In this document: in pieces, positions 55,753-64,000 of the stretch
How positions within the stretch are numbered: position 1 is the stretch's first letter
Layout: each line of letters opens with the position of its first letter
Source: Rhodothermales bacterium
GTDB taxonomy: Bacteria; Bacteroidota; Rhodothermia; Rhodothermales; UBA10348
Direction of reading: 5' to 3'
NCBI GenBank assembly: GCA_028284865.1
Contig: JANQQV010000020.1
Span: 372,001-436,000 of the forward strand
Length of the DNA stretch: 64,000 nucleotides
Program-made: the position numbers and the translations under genes
Notes under the pieces: model-generated
Told to the model about the DNA's origin: nothing
Database searches by the model: none
Seen by the model: only the letters and a program-made list of their open reading frames with translations

Positions 55753-57363
55753 ATGCGTCGTATCTTTTTTCTATGCGCTTTTGTGCTCTTCGGCGGGTTG
55801 TCGAATCCCGTGCGCAATGACCGACCGAATGTCCTGATCATCATTTCGGATGACGTTGGACTGGACTCCTGGGAGCGAGCAGGCATTGGCAATTCGTTTG
55901 CCAGCACACCCAACCTGGACACCCTGGCCGATCAAGGGCTCACGTTCCGCAATGCGTGGACGACGCCGACCTGCTCCCCGACTCGAGCGGCCCTCCTTTC
56001 TGGCCTGATCGGCAGCAAGAACGGCGTACTGGAGGTAGGCGACCAACTGGACCCTTCCTTCGAGACCCTGTTTGAGGCCGTGGACCGGCACACGGGAGGC
56101 GAATACGCAATCGGTGCCTTCGGGAAATGGCACATCGGTCCCAACCGGGACCTCGACAATCCGAACGAACAGGGAGCGCACCATTTTCACGGATACATGG
56201 GTGGCGCGCCAAGTGACTACTCGAATTGGGATCAGGTCATCAATGGGTCTTCTTCGGAGACCACGACCTATCTCACAACCGACATCACCTCTGCGGCCAT
56301 CGACTGGAAACAGCAGCAGACCGGTCCGTGGATGATATGGATGGCGCACGCGGCCGCGCACACGCCGTTTCATGCGCCCCCTGATTCGCTCCACACGCGC
56401 ACATCCTTGGCAAGCGATCGGGATCAGTATCTGGCCATGATCGAGGCCTTGGACGCAGAGACCGGCCGGCTGGTTGATTCGCTTTCGCCCGCGGAAAGAG
56501 AAAACACGATCATCTTCTACGTCGGCGACAACGGGACGCCTGTTGGCGTTCTGGAAGGCTATCCGAATCGACGCGGAAAAGGCACCTTGTATCAGGGAGG
56601 AGTGAATGTGCCATTCATCGTTTCTGGTTTCGGGGTGACTCGCTCCGGTGAAATCGACCAGGCCCTTGTCCACACCATGGACATCCATGCAACGGTTCTT
56701 GATCTCCTCGGTGTGGAGCTGAATGGAGGGGTGAACAACAGCTTCAGCCTGGAGGAGCGCCTTCTCGATGCCTCCGGACGATCGCGTCCCTATCTGCTCA
56801 CGGAGACAGGAAATGGGGCCGACTACCAGGTGGCCATTCGCGACGATCAATACAAAGTGATCCGGCAATCCTCCGGCGAGACAACCTTCTTTGACCTCCT
56901 CGATGATCCGTTCGAGCGCACAGACCTCGCATCAATGACACTCTCGGCCGATCTGCAGTCCCGCTTGGACCAGTTGGTGGCCGAAGCCGACGTTCAGGTC
57001 AATGGATGGTCCTGCAATGATGGAATCCAGAATGGCGACGAAGATTCCATGACGTGTGCCGTGGAAACACGCACAGAGGAAGGCCTGCCGGGCTCAGGAT
57101 TTGAGCTGGGATCGGTCTATCCCAACCCGTTTGTCGATCAACTCACCATTGAATCGGAAAGCAGCATGCCGATTTCGCGAGTGACCATGTTCACGCTGAC
57201 GGGACAACGCGTTCAGTCGTGGGAGGCCTTTTCGCCCGAGCAAACAATGCAGCTGCACGTGAGCTCCCTTTCGGCAGGTATGTACGTGCTCCGCATTGAA
57301 AGCCACCTGGGCGGTCAGGGCAGCGTGCCGGCCGTGGAAACACGACTCGTCACGAAGCGCTGA
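55753..57363 (+). CDS. Sulfatase (arylsulfatase) with T9SS sorting domain
   Basis: TPTCSPTRAALLSGLIGSK (CxPxR formylglycine motif); C-terminal LGSVYPNPFVDQLTIESESSMPISRVTMFTLTGQRVQSW...AGMYVLRIES. Confidence 0.92.
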   Translation: MRRIFFLCAFVLFGGLSNPVRNDRPNVLIIISDDVGLDSWERAGIGNSFASTPNLDTLADQGLTFRNAWTTPTCSPTRAALLSGLIGSKNGVLEVGDQLDPSFETLFEAVDRHTGGEYAIGAFGKWHIGPNRDLDNPNEQGAHHFHGYMGGAPSDYSNWDQVINGSSSETTTYLTTDITSAAIDWKQQQTGPWMIWMAHAAAHTPFHAPPDSLHTRTSLASDRDQYLAMIEALDAETGRLVDSLSPAERENTIIFYVGDNGTPVGVLEGYPNRRGKGTLYQGGVNVPFIVSGFGVTRSGEIDQALVHTMDIHATVLDLLGVELNGGVNNSFSLEERLLDASGRSRPYLLTETGNGADYQVAIRDDQYKVIRQSSGETTFFDLLDDPFERTDLASMTLSADLQSRLDQLVAEADVQVNGWSCNDGIQNGDEDSMTCAVETRTEEGLPGSGFELGSVYPNPFVDQLTIESESSMPISRVTMFTLTGQRVQSWEAFSPEQTMQLHVSSLSAGMYVLRIESHLGGQGSVPAVETRLVTKR

Positions 57364-57384
57364 CCAAAACGCACTCCGCCTCGG

Positions 57385-57840
57385 TCACGACGACTGACGA
57401 CGCCAGACCAGGACCACCAGCCAGAAGAGAAACACCGCGACGGGAAACTTCACGTCGGTGCTCATCACCTCCATGGTCGCCTTCCGTGTCATTGGGCCGT
57501 TGGGCCTGATCGTTGCCGCCAGTTCGCCATCTTGAGCCACGATGAAGCTGCGACTCAATGCCCACTCGCTGGTCAACACCAGTGTGCCAGAGGCCGTCGT
57601 CACGTCAAACTTGCGCCGGAACGCGTTGGGCTTCCTGCCCGACACAATCACCTCTCCTTCCCGCTCCAGGGTCCACTGCCCGCTTCCTGGACCGTGCTTT
57701 CTGATCCGGTAAAGCTCACCATCGATCAACAAATCGCATTGTTCGCTGGACCACTTCTTGTCCAGGAATGCCTGGTGCTCGCCCGCTTTCAGGAAGAAAT
57801 CCCAGGAAAAGGGGTTGTCCGGTTCAGCGGAGATGATCAT
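57385..57840 (-). CDS. Hypothetical protein with C-terminal TM
   Basis: 151-aa ORF; C-terminal hydrophobic VAVFLFWLVVLVWRR; 1-bp abutment to next gene. Confidence 0.6.
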   Translation of the reverse strand: MIISAEPDNPFSWDFFLKAGEHQAFLDKKWSSEQCDLLIDGELYRIRKHGPGSGQWTLEREGEVIVSGRKPNAFRRKFDVTTASGTLVLTSEWALSRSFIVAQDGELAATIRPNGPMTRKATMEVMSTDVKFPVAVFLFWLVVLVWRRQSS

Positions 57841-59132
57841 CAGAATCGGTCTCGATTTCCAATGCCGCCGAAGCGCGGATTCACCACATTGTTGAGCACG
57901 GACCCGAACCGGTAGCGGAATCCAAAACTGATGCCCGCTTCGTAATTCGTCTCAAGCTGTCGCCTTCGCAAGAGGACTTCCTCGAGGTCCGCATCGCCTT
58001 TGGGCAGGTTGATCTGGTCATGGATGAGCTCAAGCGACCCGCCGACCTCCACCGACAGCCCGCGCGTAATGCGCACTTCGAATTCTGCATCGAATTCGAC
58101 GCTGTGCCGCGATAGATCGTGCAAGTACTGGGAGGCAATGAATCCGATTTCGATCTCACCCCAGGGCTGGACCACTTCGTACCCGGCATTGATCAGGTGC
58201 TGGGGCAAGACCTCCTGGATTTCATTGTAGATCGTCGTGTCCGCCCATGTCACATGGGACGCTCCAAGTCGGTAGGCCACCGTCAGCTGGCGACGATTGG
58301 CTTCGCGGTAGGGATACAGACTCCACTCAACGGCAGCCATGCCTCGGTATCGCCAGTCCACATTTGAAAACGTGGAGGTCAGCACATCACCGTAGCCCCC
58401 AATCGACCAATGCGGGGATATACTCTTGACCGCATAGCTGGTAAAGCCGTCACGACGAGCCGTACTGGTGATGATCCCGGAGCTTCGCTCGAACCGGTCG
58501 TAGTTGTAGTTGAAGAAGGGTCTCAACTGGATCTTCCACGCCTCGGTGACTCGGCTCACATACACACCGTAGCGCGTGTCAAACGAACGGCGCTGGGACT
58601 CGAAGTCGGCACTCCCGTCCGAGTACATCTCGATGGTCCAGTAGTCCCAAGGATCCTCCGTCACAACCTCCATCTCTTCTGACACCTCGGCAACGGGAGT
58701 CACGTCAATGCTCAACCTGTCGCGGACCGGTGTTTGGAGGAGATAGGGAACGAGCACGGCTTCCAGCGTCTCGAGAAACCCATCCCGCTGCTCAGCCTCG
58801 GTCGCGTCGGCCGTGAACGTGTAGACCGTCGAGTAATCCATTCCTTCGAATCGGCGAAGACCGTACACATCAAAGGTGTGTGCCTGACCACCTGAGCCTG
58901 TGTTCTCCCAAGTCACCAGAACGTGAACGTCGGCGACCTCCCGGTCCCGAACGTGATCGACGTACGGCATCTCTTCCCGAATGAACGTCTCGGGACATCG
59001 ATTGCAGTCCAGAAACAGTCCGAGTCGTGCGTTTTCAGCCGCCGTCTCCTGCGAGGCAGCTGGTTGAACAAAAGCGACGCTTACCAGGATCAGCACGAAA
59101 CCGATGATCCAGCATGGATGAACTCGATGCAT
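57840..59132 (-). CDS. Predicted secreted/outer-membrane beta-barrel protein
   Basis: Signal peptide IIGFVLILVSVAFVQPAASQ; LGLFLDCNRCPETFIREEMPYVDHVRDREVADVHVLVTWENTGSGG; alternating aromatic strands and GISFGFRYRFGSVLNNVVNPRF end. Confidence 0.65.
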   Translation of the reverse strand: MHRVHPCWIIGFVLILVSVAFVQPAASQETAAENARLGLFLDCNRCPETFIREEMPYVDHVRDREVADVHVLVTWENTGSGGQAHTFDVYGLRRFEGMDYSTVYTFTADATEAEQRDGFLETLEAVLVPYLLQTPVRDRLSIDVTPVAEVSEEMEVVTEDPWDYWTIEMYSDGSADFESQRRSFDTRYGVYVSRVTEAWKIQLRPFFNYNYDRFERSSGIITSTARRDGFTSYAVKSISPHWSIGGYGDVLTSTFSNVDWRYRGMAAVEWSLYPYREANRRQLTVAYRLGASHVTWADTTIYNEIQEVLPQHLINAGYEVVQPWGEIEIGFIASQYLHDLSRHSVEFDAEFEVRITRGLSVEVGGSLELIHDQINLPKGDADLEEVLLRRRQLETNYEAGISFGFRYRFGSVLNNVVNPRFGGIGNRDRF

Positions 59133-59254
59133 GAACGATTGCTTGTGGTTCGGGTGAGAATGGATCAAAGGCTGGGTTGGATGGGCAATAACCAGCCTCG
59201 GCAGGGCTTCTCAATGTACGCGAAAGCGAGGGATTCCTTTCCGCCAGCGCGTGC

Positions 59255-60547
59255 TCAGGCTGGCTTCGCTGCAGGGTACAACGAAGTACCCGCTACATAC
59301 CCGCTGGCCCAGGCCCATTGGAAATTCAGGCCGCCGATCGGGCCGTCCACATCGCAGATCTCGCCGCATAGGAACAGGCCAGGATGAATTCGAGATTCCA
59401 TGACCTTGAGGTTCACTTCGCTGAGCGGGACCCCACCTGCTGTCACTTCAGCGTAGCGATAGCCCCGATCCCCTGTCACGTCCAGTCGCATTTCGGTCGC
59501 AGCTCCTGTCAGGCGCTTGCGATCCGCTTTGGGCAGTTGATCTCCCATGACAGCGGCGTCGACATCCGCTACGGCAAACAGCATACTGACCATGCGATCA
59601 GGCATGTGCTGTCGCAGGTATCGGCGTACAGAACTGTGACCAAGCGATTGTAGCGCGACGTCCAGGTCTTGCCGAGTCAGTTCGGGCAACCAGTTCATCG
59701 TCAGATAGGCCTCGGGATCAGAATGAACCAGATCCAGATAGTATCGGCTGATATCGAGGACTGAAGGGCCTGACAAGCCGAAATGGGTACACAAGGTCGA
59801 GTCGGTGAATGCGATGATGTGCTTTCCCGTCCCTGAGTGCAGTCGGATCGTGGCGGGAACGGTGATCCCGCTCAGCCCGCAAACAGGGTCTTCGGGCGGC
59901 AGCGTCAGCGGAACGAGAGAAGGGAACGTCCTTGTGACCGTGTGACCGAACGCTTTTGCAAACTCGAACCCTTTCCCATCCGAACCTGAACGAGGAAGAC
60001 TCTTCCCTCCTGTTGCCAGCACGAGTTTGTCACACTCGATGCGCCCCCACTCGCCGCTGACCATGAATCCACCGCCGGTGCTTTCCCCGTCGATGGCATC
60101 GCTAGCACCATCCAACCTACTGACCGATTCAATCGATTCGACCCGCCGCGGATGCATCAGGTGAACGCCCGCACGGGCCACGGCGACCTTCAGCGCTTCC
60201 AGCACGTCGCGAGCGCTGTCGGTCGTGGGAAAGAGCTTTCCTGTCTCTTCCCGCTTCAGCTCCACGCCGAGTTCGCGGAAAAACTGCACCGTTTCAGGGA
60301 CGTCGAATCGACGAAGAACCTTGGCGATGGCCGATGTACTGGATCCGGCATATCGCTTCGGGTCCACTTCAAAGTGCGTGACGTTGCAACGCCCTCCTCC
60401 CGCTACCAGAATCTTGGCGCCGATTTTCTTCGCCCCATCCAACAGCAGGATCGATTTGTCGGGATACGTCCTTCCCGCCCAGATCGCTGTCATCAATCCG
60501 GCGGCACCCGCCCCCACAATCACGACATCATGTCGCTCTTCTGCCAT
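59255..60547 (-). CDS. NAD(P)/FAD-dependent oxidoreductase (HI0933/YhiN family)
   Basis: VVIVGAGAAGLMTAIWAGR, GAKKIGAKILVAGGGRCNVTHFEV, VTAGGVPLSEVNLKVMESRIHPGLFLCGEICDVDGPIGGLNFQWAWASGYVAG. Confidence 0.95.
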   Translation of the reverse strand: MAEERHDVVIVGAGAAGLMTAIWAGRTYPDKSILLLDGAKKIGAKILVAGGGRCNVTHFEVDPKRYAGSSTSAIAKVLRRFDVPETVQFFRELGVELKREETGKLFPTTDSARDVLEALKVAVARAGVHLMHPRRVESIESVSRLDGASDAIDGESTGGGFMVSGEWGRIECDKLVLATGGKSLPRSGSDGKGFEFAKAFGHTVTRTFPSLVPLTLPPEDPVCGLSGITVPATIRLHSGTGKHIIAFTDSTLCTHFGLSGPSVLDISRYYLDLVHSDPEAYLTMNWLPELTRQDLDVALQSLGHSSVRRYLRQHMPDRMVSMLFAVADVDAAVMGDQLPKADRKRLTGAATEMRLDVTGDRGYRYAEVTAGGVPLSEVNLKVMESRIHPGLFLCGEICDVDGPIGGLNFQWAWASGYVAGTSLYPAAKPA

Positions 60548-60583
60548 CTGTCTCCCCTTAGATGACCGGTAGTTTCTCGTTGG

Positions 60584-62008
60584 TCAGTTTTGCACGCGTC
60601 GTCCCGTCAGCCCCTCCACTTCGAAAGAGACAAACTCACCCGCGCCATTGGCGGAAAACGTGAACGTCTGACCGTCTTCGGGATCGAACAATGTGGATTC
60701 GTCTTCTGCCAGAAGTAGAAATGCCTCATCCACTGGCCCGCCTGCGTCCACGTACAGATTACCGTCACGGACAACGATGGAGATGAGTCCCACCTGGTCC
60801 ACGTTGTAGGAGCCGGTGAAAGCGGCCATGTCCTCTTCGGACAGATCGATGGTCGGTTTGAGCGTAGGCTCGAAACCGGGCCACTCGTAGTGCGCAAATA
60901 TGGCCTGCAGGATCTCGCCATACAGCTCGCCACCATTGGCTGAGTTAGTCATTATGGCTACCACGAACTCGCCGTCCTTGGAAGCCAGGAAGTAGCAACG
61001 GAAACCCTCGTTCGAGCCGCCGTGGGAAAACAAGGTCCCATCTTCGATGATAGCCGGCCCCAATCCCTGCGATTCCAGCCCCGGGGTCAGCATCTCCTCG
61101 ACAGTCTCCAGCTCGAGGACACCCGACTGACCTGCCAGGGTATTCTGAATGTCCACGGCATACTTGCCGATGTCCGTTGGTGTCGTCCAGAGCCCAGCAG
61201 CCGCCTGCTCCGGGTACACATGCCATTTTCCTTCCACTGGCGAGCCGTCGAAGGAATAGGCCGTAGCAGCCAGATCATGCAGGTTTTCCGGGAGAGGTTG
61301 CTCATACGTCGATGCACCCATCTGCAAAGGCGAAATCACCCGCTCTTCCATGATTTGTTCAAATGGCATCCCGGCAACATCACTCAAGGCAATCTGCATT
61401 ACTGTCGTACCGCCTCCAGAGTACTGCCAGCTTTCACCGGGAGTCTTGTAGACGTAGATCGAATCCGTATTTCCTTGACCGCTCACCACTCCGACCGCAT
61501 CAGGTATCTCGGCATCACGCTTGTAACCGGGGAATCCCCACACGGTCGTACCCGCGGTGTGATTCAGGAGCCGACGAATCGTCACCTTTTCTTCTTCCGT
61601 GACTGCGTTTTCGCTGAGCGCCCATGACGTGAGGTACATGTTGATGTTCTCGTCAATGTCGACCAAACCATCTTCGGCCATATCCAGGGCCGCCATGGCT
61701 GCAATCGGCTTGCTGATGGAAGCGGCTTGGAACAACGTGGTGGTCGTCACCGGAGTCTCGGATTCCACATCGGCATACCCGTACCCCTTTGCCCAGGCCA
61801 ATTCACCATTGCGATAGACCGCAACGCTCACGCCCGGGACATTGAAGTGGGCCATCCGCTCTTCAATCGTAGCAGCGGTTACCTCGACACCTTCGATCTG
61901 GACACGAGGAAGCAGACTGGACTCAATGACGGTGACGTCAGAGTCGGTCTGAGGCTGACAGGCCAGAGGCAGGAATGCCAGCGCGAACAAGAAACGGAGC
62001 CTAGACAT
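60584..62008 (-). CDS. Serine hydrolase, class C beta-lactamase-related
   Basis: LFQAASISKPIAAMAALDMAEDG (SxxK), WQYSGGGTTVMQIALSDV, C-terminal lipocalin-like region. Confidence 0.92.
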   Translation of the reverse strand: MSRLRFLFALAFLPLACQPQTDSDVTVIESSLLPRVQIEGVEVTAATIEERMAHFNVPGVSVAVYRNGELAWAKGYGYADVESETPVTTTTLFQAASISKPIAAMAALDMAEDGLVDIDENINMYLTSWALSENAVTEEEKVTIRRLLNHTAGTTVWGFPGYKRDAEIPDAVGVVSGQGNTDSIYVYKTPGESWQYSGGGTTVMQIALSDVAGMPFEQIMEERVISPLQMGASTYEQPLPENLHDLAATAYSFDGSPVEGKWHVYPEQAAAGLWTTPTDIGKYAVDIQNTLAGQSGVLELETVEEMLTPGLESQGLGPAIIEDGTLFSHGGSNEGFRCYFLASKDGEFVVAIMTNSANGGELYGEILQAIFAHYEWPGFEPTLKPTIDLSEEDMAAFTGSYNVDQVGLISIVVRDGNLYVDAGGPVDEAFLLLAEDESTLFDPEDGQTFTFSANGAGEFVSFEVEGLTGRRVQN

Positions 62009-62065
62009 GCAGGGAGTCAGGGATGAAATTGGAGAGGGCTATGGGTGTTCGTTCAAACGGCGGAT

Positions 62066-62419
62066 TCATGGAGTCCGGAGAATCTTCTCCATGGCTTTTC
62101 CTCTGGCCAACTCGTCGACCATTTTGTCCAGATAGCGAATCTCTCGCATCAAGGGTTCTTCGACTTCCTCGACGCGGATGCCACAAACGACCCCTTTGAT
62201 CAGTGTACGATCAGGATTGAGCGCTGGAGCCTCGGCAAAAAAGTCCTCGAAGTTCGTTTTCTGATCGAGAACCTGCTGGAGTCCGGCCTCATCGTAACCC
62301 GTAAGCCACTCAATGATATGGTCCACGTCGGCTTTGGTGCGTCCTTTCTTCTCGGCTTTCGTGATGTAATGCGGATAGACGCCCGCAAAACTCATGGTGT
62401 AGATGCGATGCTTGGCCAT
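62066..62419 (-). CDS. DUF2200 family protein
   Basis: [47 protein letters not shown]. Confidence 0.87.
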   Translation of the reverse strand: MAKHRIYTMSFAGVYPHYITKAEKKGRTKADVDHIIEWLTGYDEAGLQQVLDQKTNFEDFFAEAPALNPDRTLIKGVVCGIRVEEVEEPLMREIRYLDKMVDELARGKAMEKILRTP

Positions 62420-62583
62420 GATGACTGATCAGTTGGGAAACGGGTTCGGCGTGGCCCCATGATACTGCATAGATGCATCCGGCATGACCGCATCTGCCGA
62501 TGAACGTTCGGGGACGATTCAGCTTTAAGGCGTTGCCCCGACTGCATCACGCATTCGAAGAACTGAGAAGTGACACGCTGAAA

Positions 62584-63357
62584 TCAGTCTGTGGCTTCCT
62601 TCCCGTAGAAAAAGAGCAAAAGGTCGTCCAGAAGCGGTCCCCAGTTATCCCAATTGTGGGCGAACGGGACTTCGATGTACTTCATGGGATACCCCTTCCT
62701 TTCCAGAATGTCACGGAATGCGCGCGTACGCTGTTCGTTGTCCCTGTGCGTACCCGACGACAGAAAGATGCGAAGCGGTAGTTGGGCTGAATCAGCGTAG
62801 GCCGGGTGGATGTAGCGGACTGGGTGCGTCGCTGGCGATTGCATGGCGATGCCTTCCATGAAATCGTGGCCATACAACCCAAAACAAGCGGCGTTCAGCC
62901 CTCCGAATGAAAGCCCGGCGATGGTTCGAGCACTCCGATCAGCTCGGGTTTTGTATGCGCTGTCGATGGCCGGAATCAGCTCGTGTTCGTAAAAAGAAAT
63001 GAAGCGCTGATTGCAGAAAAACTGGGCATTGCGCCTGCTCAGATGCTCATGCCCTGGAATTCGAGGATCCAGAAATACGGCAATGATGGGCTCCATCAAC
63101 TCCGCAGAAATCAGTGAATCCAGGACTGCAGGCATGTTGCCGATCTCGGGATCCATGTACCAGGCTCCATCGGATAGAAACAGGACCGGGAGATCATCCA
63201 GCGCATCATACCCCTCCGGTGTGTAAACCCAGTACTGCAGCTCGTAGGTCAACGTATCGCTCTGAATCAGCTGGGTCGCGGATGTCCTGGATGGTTGCGC
63301 ATGGGCGCTCCCTGCTGACGAGAGGGCTATTAACAGAGCCAGGATGAGAAGACGCAT
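62584..63357 (-). CDS. Alpha/beta hydrolase, esterase D/enterochelin-esterase-like
   Basis: Signal peptide; PVLFLSDGAWYM; RTIAGLSFGGLNAACFGLYG (GxSxGG); VPFAHNWDNWGPLLDDLL. Confidence 0.88.
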   Translation of the reverse strand: MRLLILALLIALSSAGSAHAQPSRTSATQLIQSDTLTYELQYWVYTPEGYDALDDLPVLFLSDGAWYMDPEIGNMPAVLDSLISAELMEPIIAVFLDPRIPGHEHLSRRNAQFFCNQRFISFYEHELIPAIDSAYKTRADRSARTIAGLSFGGLNAACFGLYGHDFMEGIAMQSPATHPVRYIHPAYADSAQLPLRIFLSSGTHRDNEQRTRAFRDILERKGYPMKYIEVPFAHNWDNWGPLLDDLLLFFYGKEATD

Positions 63358-63376
63358 GGACACAACGGGAATGCTT

Positions 63377-64000
63377 TTACTCCGAGAGTCGGTAGAGCGC
63401 ATGATACACGTCAGTCTCCACCGGGACAGGGTGATTCCCGGTGGCCGCATCCAGTGCCGCTACCAGGGCATCAAATGCGGAAACTGACCCTAACTCCCTA
63501 GCAAAATGGTCGAGTCGGTTGGAATCAGAAAGGACTACGTGTGCAAACTCAAACGGTGACATTTCAACGACCAGTTTCTCCTGGATGACCGATTCCTCGA
63601 TGAATCCGTCATTACCTGAGAAGTTGATGGCGTGATCGTAGTCCGTCACTGGCAGCGTCCCTTCAAGACTCAACCCATGGAGAATGGGCTCCAGAAGCAT
63701 CTCAAAGTCGTAGACTAAAACAAGAGCTTCTTGTCGGGCAATCCGCAGCACCTCGGCCCGCGTAGCGGCTGAATCGGTGTAGAAGAGCGAACCTGCGAAG
63801 GTGACTATATCGGCTTTCTGGTCAGGTAATGGGATCGCTTCGCCTGTTCCGTGCAGGTAGGTGATTCGCTCGTGAGGCTCAGCTTGAGCAAGCATCGCAT
63901 CGCTCGGATCAATCCCGAAGACCTGCTGACAACGCGTGGCTAATGCGAGCGCGGACAGCCCGGTGCCGCAACCAACATCCACTCCGATCGCGAAATCCGA
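63377..64000 (-). CDS. SAM-dependent methyltransferase, 5' end truncated by window edge
   Basis: Frame continues to the edge (SDFAIGVDVGCGTGLSALALA); Rossmann motif DVGCGTGLSALAL. Confidence 0.87.
   Translation of the reverse strand, partial: SDFAIGVDVGCGTGLSALALATRCQQVFGIDPSDAMLAQAEPHERITYLHGTGEAIPLPDQKADIVTFAGSLFYTDSAATRAEVLRIARQEALVLVYDFEMLLEPILHGLSLEGTLPVTDYDHAINFSGNDGFIEESVIQEKLVVEMSPFEFAHVVLSDSNRLDHFARELGSVSAFDALVAALDAATGNHPVPVETDVYHALYRLSE

Overview
64 kb chromosomal window from what looks like a marine member of the Rhodothermota/Bacteroidota lineage. Support: T9SS C-terminal sorting domains, PorV/PorQ-family protein, TonB receptor with carboxypeptidase-regulatory-like domain, and a TTG-N20-TAnnTTTG promoter in front of a tRNA. 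I find about 55 credible protein genes, two tRNAs (Leu-CAG, Asn-GTT), several intrinsic terminators or hairpins, and no rRNA, CRISPR array, integrase or transposase gene. The strongest candidate system is a co-directional minus-strand locus at 16.9-31.2 kb: LacI regulator, GH16 beta-glucanase with CBM6-like and T9SS domains, CBM9-like T9SS protein, TonB receptor, 1143-aa T9SS surface protein, PorV/Q-like protein, and a PpiC-type lipoprotein. It contains three near-identical LacI-type operators (TGAAAAC[C/G]TTTTCA) and no SusD homologue, so it resembles a non-canonical glycan-utilisation locus. Other points of interest: a winged-helix regulator fused to a Gly-rich multi-TM domain, an APC permease fused to RCK/TrkA domains, a Kv-like channel with a zinc ribbon, a 27-bp x3 tandem repeat that may be a relic IS21-type end, a MarR-type operator, and a small Gly-rich membrane ORF absent from the ORF track. 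All family calls come from reading the translations; no database search was run.
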